Of a stretch of DNA of 64,000 nt, positions 57,641-64,000 are shown one piece after another. Both the position numbers and the translations under genes were made by a program. How positions within the stretch are numbered: the first letter of the stretch is position 1; the number at the start of each line of letters is the position of its first letter. This DNA comes from Kingdonia uniflora (lineage: Eukaryota > Streptophyta > Magnoliopsida > Ranunculales > Circaeasteraceae). The stretch covers positions 667,001-731,000 of the forward strand of contig JACGCM010001976.1 in NCBI GenBank assembly GCA_014058105.1, written 5' to 3'. A model generated the notes under the pieces. The model was not told where the DNA came from. It made no database searches and worked only from the letters and a program-made list of their open reading frames with translations.

Positions 57641-58254
57641 AAGCAAACCCTTTAAACTAAAATCTATTGAAGCAAACCCTTAAGTAGAAATCTATAGAAG
57701 TAACCCCCTATAATTTGAAAACCCTATAACTTGAAAACCATAAGTACTTACCCAAAACCCCTAATTTCATAAAATAAGTTGAATTGGGACCCTAACTATG
57801 ACTTTATTAAATATAAATTTGAATGCTGCTTAGAGAAGAAGGAGAGGTAGAGAGAGATACCTTTAATTGTAGAGGAGTGCGAGAACCACCAACGAGACTG
57901 TAATCGCAGAAAGAGATGCCACAAAATATAAAATATCCTGGGAAAAGGAGAATTTGGAGAGAAATGTGGGGGAACAGGAGGTTATCAATAACAGATTCGT
58001 TTTTGAATTGTGGGAGAGAAGTGATTTTTGGAGGGAAATCTTTGAGAAAGAGAGGGAAGCCTTGGAGGGGGAATTAGGGAGAGAGACGGGAAAAACCATG
58101 AAAGTATTCGGGGTCTAATTTGAATAAAACTTTAGCGTAACAGACTTCGTAATATTGCAATGGACTCGAACTATTGCAAGCGTGCGACAGATATAGTTTG
58201 TTGCCAAAAACTTTATGTGCATGTTGCCAAAGGCCCTTTTTTGGTAGTGGCTCG
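57641..58254. other. Spacer between copia remnant and dsRBM array
   Basis: Apart from the small minus-strand open frame listed next, I see nothing assignable. TTGAAAACC-type words repeat near 57710-57745. Confidence 0.4.
57863..58099 (-). CDS. Hypothetical small protein with C-terminal membrane segment
   Basis: A 78-codon frame starts MVFPVSLPNSPSKASLSFSK. It has a Ser/Lys-rich N-terminus, which could resemble a transit peptide, and one hydrophobic stretch near the C-terminus (ILYFVASLSAITVSLVVLAL). A possible splice donor (AG|GTATCT) lies just past the stop codon. I do not recognise a family; a chance open frame is quite possible. Confidence 0.2.
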   Translation of the reverse strand: MVFPVSLPNSPSKASLSFSKISLQKSLLSHNSKTNLLLITSCSPTFLSKFSFSQDILYFVASLSAITVSLVVLALLYN

Positions 58255-58469
58255 TAGATTAACTATGGGTTTTTCTATAGTTTACTGGAACAGGGTTGCT
58301 AGTTTCTACTAGGGTATGGAGTGATAATATTTCTACTAGTATGTAATCTCATGATGAAATAGAAGGAAAAGTTGAATTTTATTGTATTAAAGTAATTTTA
58401 AACATGAATGATGTGTTGTGTTATGTTTTTTGGTCCATTACTCTTGAAGAATGTTTTTTATTTGGATAG

Positions 58470-58689
58470 GATAAGTCTGGGAAATACAAGAATCGGTTAA
58501 GCCAGATTACATAAGAAATTTAAGTTCCAGTGCCGCTATATACAACAATTTAATCAGGCTCCAACAATGAAGCCATCTTTTGCTCTATAGTGGCGGTGGT
58601 TGGTATCATATTCAATGGTGAACCGGCTATGAACAAGAAGTAAGCTGAGAGAAACACGACCATGGCGACATGGTTATCACTTAAAGGAT
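58470..58689 (+). pseudogene. dsRBM exon copy 1 (DRB2/3/5-like second motif)
   Basis: It follows an acceptor GGATAG|GATAAG. The frame reads as a dsRBM (for example VPVPLYTTI) but has at least four in-frame stops, most explained by C-to-T changes in CAA or CAG codons. The donor reads GATAAG instead of GATGTGAG, so the splice site is lost. It is the most decayed copy. Confidence 0.85.
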
Positions 58690-59531
58690 AAGTGACTTTA
58701 TGTTATACAATTATACAATGTTTATTATTTATCTATTTAGATACTTGATTCAAGTTATGGAATTGGCTGCTGCTACAGACACATTATGAAAAATAATAAC
58801 CTAAATTGACGCCTAATTTTTTCTTAATTTTTGTTTGTTTATTTAAAAAAGAGGAAAACGAACTAATACTTTTACGAGTTTCATTAAAAGTTCATTTAGG
58901 CTTTCCATTTAAGTGTAAGAAAAATATTTTATATTAACATACACATTTAATGGGTCCCAAGAGAACTGTTTAAAAAATCATTGAAAAATGAAAGGTATGA
59001 GTCCATTGAAGTTTGAACTTTGAAGTGATGGGGTACAAGATTACACGAATGGTGGCAAGACAAAATACCACAATTCATATTAAATGTTACGAGTCGATTT
59101 GAAGTTAACATAAAGAACGAATACCATAAATACAGGCTGAATTCGTTCTTAATTGCAATGCATTGTTAGTATGTGAGATATCAAATTGCCATATCTGATA
59201 AACTTATAAAGCCCTGAGACTAAGTTCCTATATTTAGGGTTTTTTTTTAAAGCTCAAAGAAAGACCTTAATTCAAAAAGGGTTTCTTTTAGTACTGTTGT
59301 ATGTGTATTGATGTATGATGGTAGAATAACTCTAGGTTTTTTTTGTAGTTTACTAGAACACGGTTGCTTGTTTCTATGAGGGTATGGAGTGATAATATTT
59401 CCATTAGTCTGTAATCTCGTGACGAAATAGAAGGAAAAGTTAAATTTTATTGTATTAAAGTTAACATGAATGGTGTGTTATGTTATGTTTTCTGGTTCAT
59501 TACTTCTAAAAAATGTTTTTTATTTGGATAT

Positions 59532-59751
59532 GATAAGTCTTGGAAATACAAGAATCTGCTAAGCTAGATTACACAAAAAATTCAAGTACCATTGCTGCTA
59601 TATACAACAATTCAATCAGGCCCCAACAATGAAACCATCTTTTGCTCTATAGTGGCGGTGGCTGGTATCCCATTCAATGGTGAACCGGCTAGGAACAAGA
59701 AGCAAGCTGAGAGAAACACAATCATGACAGCATGGTTATCACTTGAAAGAT
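59532..59751 (+). pseudogene. dsRBM exon copy 2
   Basis: The acceptor AG is changed (GGATATGATAAG) and the donor GT is lost (GATTTGAG). There is one stop (TAG for CAG) near the start, then an open stretch from VPLLLYTTIQSGPNNETIF through FNGEPARNKKQAERNTIM to TAWLSLE. Helix 1, the beta strands and the KKQAE region of the second helix of a dsRBM are all readable. Confidence 0.85.
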
Positions 59752-60572
59752 TTGAGTTTCTGTTATACGATTATGCAATGTATATTATTTATCTTTTTAG
59801 ATACTTGATTTAAGTTTTAGAATTGGCTGTTGCAACAGGCACATTATGAAAAATAATAACTAAAATTGATGCCTAATTTTTTTCAAATTTTTATCATCTA
59901 TTTAAAAAAGAGGAAAACGAACTAATACTTTTACGATTTTCATAAAAAGTTCATTTAGTCTTTGCATTTGAGTGTGAGAATTTTTTTTATAGTTACATAC
60001 ACATTTAATGTGTCCTAGGAGAACTGCATAAAAAATCATTGAAGAATGAAAGGCATGAGTCCGTTGAAGTTTAAACTTTGAAATGATGGGGTACAAGCAT
60101 ACACGAAAGGTGGCAAGACAAAATACCACAATTCATATTAAATGTTACGTGTTGATTTGAAGTTAACATAAAGAACGAATACCACAAATATAGGTTGAAT
60201 TCGTTCTTAATAGCAATGCATTGTTTGCATGCGAGATATCAAATTTCCTCGAGACTAAGTTCTTATAAATAGAGATTTTGGTTAAAAGCTCAAAGATAGA
60301 CCTTAATTCAAAAAGGGTTTCTTTTAGTACTGGTATATGTATATAGATGTATGATGGTAGATTAACTCTGGATTTTTCTGTAGTTTACTGGAATAGGGTT
60401 GCTAGTTTCTATGAGGGTATGGAGTGATAATATTTTCACTAGTCTGTAATCTCGTGATGAAATAGAAGGAAAAATTGAATTTTATTGTATTAAAGTAATT
60501 TTTAACATGATTGATGTGTTATGTTATGTTTTTTGGTCATTTAATTATGAAGAATGTTTTTTATTTGGATAG

Positions 60573-60792
60573 GATAAGTCTGGGAAATACAAGAATCGGT
60601 TAAGCCAGATTACACAAAAAATTTAAGTACCAGTGCCGCTATATACAATAATTACATCAGTCCCCAACAATGAAGTTATTTTTTGCTCTACAGTGGCGGT
60701 GGTTGGTATCACATTCAATGGTGAACCGGCTAGGAACAAGAAGCAAGCTGAGATAAACACGGCCATGACGGCATGGTTATCACTTAAAGGAT
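60573..60792 (+). pseudogene. dsRBM exon copy 3
   Basis: Acceptor GGATAG|G and donor GAT|GTGAGT are both intact. One stop (TAA for CAA in the helix 1 region) interrupts KYKNRLSQITQKI before VPVPLYTII. The rest, with VVGITFNGEPARNKKQAEIN, is open. Confidence 0.85.
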
Positions 60793-61647
60793 GTGAGTTT
60801 CTATTTTACGATTATACAATGTTAATTATTTATCTGTATAGATACTTGATTCAAGTATATAATTGGCTGCTGCTACAGGCACATTATGAAAAATGATAAC
60901 CTAAATTGACGCCTAATTTTTCTCAATTTTTTTTGTCTATTTGAAAAGGAGGAAAACAAACTAATACTTTTACGAGTTTCATTAAAAGTTTATTTAGTCT
61001 TTACATTTGAGTGTGAGAAAAATATTTTATAGTTATATACAGATTTAATGGGCCCTAGGAGAACTGCATAAAAAATCATTGAAGAATGAAGGGCATGAGT
61101 CCGTTGAAGTTTGAACGTTAAAATGATGGGGTACAAGCATACACGAAAGGTGACAAGAAAAAATACCACAATTCATATTAAATGTTACGTGCTGATTTAA
61201 CGTTAACATAAAGAACGAATACCCCAAATACAGGCTGAATTCGTTCTTAATTGCAATGCATTGTTAGTATGCAAGATATCAAATTGCTATATTAGATAAA
61301 CTTAAAAAACCCCGAGACTAAGTTCCTATATTTAGGGAATTGGTTAAAAACTTAAAGAAAGACCTTAATTCAAAAAGGGTTTCTTTTTGTACTGGTGTAT
61401 GTGTATAGATGTATGATGGTAGATTAACTCAGAGTTTTTTTTTTTTTTTTGTTGTTGTTTACTGGAACAGGGTTTCTAGTTTCTATGATGGTATGGAGTG
61501 ATAATATTTCCACTAGTCTATAATCTCATGACGAAATAAAATGAAAAGTTGAATTTTATTGTATTAAAGTAATTTTTAACATTGATTATGTGTTATGTTA
61601 TGTTTTTTGGTCCTTTACTTCTGAAGAATGTTTTTTTATTTTTATAG

Positions 61648-61867
61648 GATAAGTCAGGGAAATAAAAGAATCGGTTAAGCCAGATTACACAAAAATTTCA
61701 AGTACCACTACCGCTATATACAACAATTCAATCGGGCCCCAACAATTAAGCCATCTTTTGCTCTACAGTAAAAGTGGTTGGTGTTATATTCAAAGGTAAA
61801 CCGGCTAGGAACACGAAGCAAACTGAGAGAAACACGGCCATGACGGTATAGTTATTACTTAAAAGAT
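61648..61867 (+). pseudogene. dsRBM exon copy 4
   Basis: Acceptor TTATAG|G is present and the donor reads GAT|GTGTGT. There are three stops (at KYK, NNE and AW positions). The conserved lysine pair is changed in ARNTKQTERN. Confidence 0.85.
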
Positions 61868-62711
61868 GTGTGTTTATGTTATACGATTATACAATGTTTA
61901 TTATTTATCAATTTATATACTCTATTCAAGTTATGGAATTGGCAGTTGCTACAGGCACATTATGAAAAATGATAACCTTAATTGACGCCTAATTTTTCTC
62001 AATTTTTTTTTGTCTATTTGAAAAAGAGGAAAGCAAACTAATACTTTTACAAATTTCATTAAAAGTTTATTTAGTCTTTGTATTTAAGTATCTGAAAAAT
62101 ATTTTATAGTTACATACATATTTAATGGGTCCTAGGAGAACTGCATAAAAAATCATTGAAGAATGAAAGGCATGAGTCTGTTGAAGTTTGAACTTTGAAG
62201 TGATAGGGTACAAACATACGCGAAAGGTGGCAAAACAAAATACTACAATTCATATTAAATGTTACGTTTTGATTTGAAGTTAACATAAAGAACGAATACC
62301 ACAAATACAGGCTGAATTTGTTCTTAATTGTAATGTATTGTTACCATGTGAGATATCAAATTGCCATATCTGATAAACCTATAAAACCCCGTGACTGAGT
62401 TCCTATATTTAGGGATTTTGTTAAAAACTCACAGTAAGAACTTAATTACAAAAGGGTTTCTTTTAGTACTGGTGTATGTATATAGTTGTATGATGGTGGA
62501 ACAACTCTGGGTTTTTCTGTAGTTTATTGGAACAGGGTTGCTAGTTTCTGTGTGGGTATGGAGTGATAATATTTCCACTATTCTGTAATCTCATGACGAA
62601 ATAGAAGGAAAAGTTGAATTTTATTGTATTAAAGTCATTTTTAATATGAATGATGTGTTATTTTATATTTTTTGGTTCTTTACTTCTGAAGAATGTTTTT
62701 TATTTGGATAG

Positions 62712-62931
62712 GATAAGTTTGGGAAATTCAAGAATCAGTTAAGCCAGATTATACCAAAAATTCAAGTACCACTGTCGCTATATACAACAATTCAATCAAG
62801 CCCCAACAATGAAGCCATCTTTAGCTCTACAATAACGGTGGTTGGTATCACACTCAAAGGTGATCCGGCTAGGAACAAGATGCAAGCTGAGAGAAACACG
62901 GTTATGACGACATGGTTATCACTTAAAGGAT
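62712..62931 (+). CDS. dsRBM exon copy 5, open, with good splice signals
   Basis: All 73 codons are open from DKFGKFKNQLSQIIPKIQV through SLYTTIQSSPNNEAIF and VVGITLKGDPARNKMQAERN to WLSLKG. The acceptor is GGATAG|G and the donor is GAT|GTAAGT, the best of the five. Without splicing the frame continues to a stop after ELAAATGTL (63028). A 63-base intron to CAAG would reach the same tail, but that is at the lower limit for plant introns. The family (DRB2/3/5 second dsRBM, usually ending in a PAKNKKQAEKNAAMAAWSSL-like motif) binds double-stranded RNA with Dicer partners. Here the second lysine of NKKQAE is methionine (NKMQAE). Whether it is expressed is unknown. Confidence 0.6.
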
Positions 62932-63461
62932 GTAAGTTTATGTTATACGATTATACAATGTTTATTATTTATATATTTAGATACTGGATTCAAGTTATAG
63001 AATTGGCTGCTGCTACAGGCACATTATGAAAAATAATAACCTAAATTGACGCCTAATTTTTTTTGCCTATTTGAAAAAGAGGAAAACGAACTAATACTTT
63101 TACGAGTTTCATTAAAGGTTCATTTAGTCTTTGCATGTGAGTGTGAGAAAAATATTTTATAGTTACATACACATTTAATGGGTCTTAGGAGAACTGCATA
63201 AAAATCATTGAAGAATGAAATGCAAGAGTCCGTTAAAGTTTGAACTTTGAAGTGGTGTGGTACAAGCATACATGAAAGGTGGCAAAACAAAATACCACAA
63301 TTCATATTTAATATTATGTTTTGATGTAAAGTTAATATAAAGAACGAATACCACAAATACAGGCTGAATTCGTTCTTATTTGCAATGCACTGTTAGTACG
63401 TGAGATATCAAATGTTCATATCTGATAAAATTATAAAACCCCGAGGCTAAGTTCCTATATT

Positions 63462-64000
63462 TATTTATTTTAACTTTCAATTATAGACATTACCACTACT
63501 TCCCTAGCTTTTTACTATCTACTTGGCCTAGTCGCTACCGGCGATCAGAGTCATCACTTTGAGACTTGGCGCCTATAAACTAACCCACTACCGCTTGCCT
63601 GTTTATTTACCCCCGACGTGTCGAATACAAGAATCTACTGGAGGTAAGTCATGGGACCTTAATTAATTAACGCTACTGTAAATACACTAAAGTTAGTGAG
63701 GTCATGTGGAATCTAGTTTACCATGGCAGTTTGTAAATAAATCTGACTCCCTACTATTTTTAAAAATTACTGCAAAAGATTAATTTATAAGCTAAGTAGA
63801 TCTACCTTAAAATATTAATTAAATGGATGTGGATCCTGTGAAAACCTTTTGAGTTATAGACTTACATTGACATCTGTAATACTCCCCACTAGTGAGAATG
63901 TGTAAGCGTTTGACATTTGAAGAAAAAGATGTGTGGTGAGCGGCTAAGAGATAATTTTAGTGAATAAGTCTAAGTTGCATATGAGTGTATTCATTCATTA
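63462..64000. other. No gene recognised
   Basis: The array similarity stops near 63461 and the remaining sequence shows no reading frame or repeat I can name. A further exon of the putative DRB gene could lie beyond the window. Confidence 0.4.

Larger units (their letters stand above)
58255..63461 (+). repeat. Five-copy tandem array, unit about 1.05 kb, each with a DRB-type dsRBM exon
   Basis: Units begin near 58256, 59324, 60362, 61421 and 62499, marked by GATTAACTCTGGGTTTTTCT-like text and TGGAGTGATAATATTTCCAC. The fifth lacks roughly the last 70 bp. Each unit has intron-like sequence, a 220-bp dsRBM exon, a short 3' segment and common flanking text, and intron and exon parts are similarly conserved. 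The spacing is 1036-1078 bp. No dsRBM1 exon or other DRB exon is visible in the window. It looks like the 3' end of a DRB gene that was duplicated head to tail. Confidence 0.92.

Noticed and set aside
61045..61227. Minus-strand 60-78 codon frames repeated across 59902-63356 as a gene family
   Set aside because: They lie antisense in the non-exonic part of the tandem dsRBM units and recur only because the unit is repeated.
1..64000. Integrated pararetrovirus or other viral sequence
   Set aside because: All polymerase remnants follow LINE, Ty1/copia or Ty3/gypsy order; no movement-protein or caulimovirid-type arrangement was seen.

Overview
The window is nuclear DNA of a flowering plant, most likely a eudicot. 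The evidence is a PLS-class pentatricopeptide repeat gene with an E-type C-terminus, a plastid tyrosine-permease-like gene with introns, a plant Pur-alpha gene, a plant mobile domain gene, plant-type DRB double-stranded-RNA-binding exons, and many decayed plant retrotransposons. I do not assign a species.

Only three host genes look intact. They are a PPR gene (9982-11550, minus), a tyrosine-specific-permease-like gene in three exons (29143-32409, minus), and a Pur-alpha (PURA1-like) gene in five exons (33068-45021, minus). The second Pur-alpha intron is 8.9 kb and holds several transposon remnants. A broken paralogue of the PPR gene lies at the left edge.

Layout. 1-555: PPR relic. 1540-4866: LINE. 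5651-6045: solo LTR of a Ty3/gypsy-like family. 6084-9475: internally deleted gypsy element of the same family in the opposite orientation, with three LTR segments inside one pair of target-site duplications. 9982-11550: PPR gene. 11742-12037: MITE with TAA duplications. 13021-28147: a Ty1/copia element on the plus strand (target site AAGTT). Its 5' LTR is split by a related minus-strand copia element (13139-20664, target site TAGAT), and its gag is split by a solo LTR (22504-23632). 29143-45021: the permease and Pur-alpha genes, flanked and invaded by LINE, MULE-like and hAT-like elements. 45255-48111: a TIR element with TAA duplications that carries a decayed plant mobile domain gene. 48840-49480: LINE scrap. 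51295-57640: two degraded copia interiors on either side of one LTR. 58255-63461: five direct tandem copies of a unit of about 1.05 kb, each carrying one 220-bp exon for a DRB-type double-stranded-RNA-binding motif.

The most unusual items are: (1) the five-copy dsRBM-exon array, whose last copy is open and has good splice signals; (2) a palindromic TTCGAA-centred module, often TCGTTCGAACGA, repeated in the LTRs of at least three different LTR families in this window; (3) the plant mobile domain gene inside PIF/Harbinger-like termini about 230 bp upstream of Pur-alpha; and (4) precise nested insertions that can be ordered in time from their target-site duplications. All calls come from reading the sequence; no database search was run.
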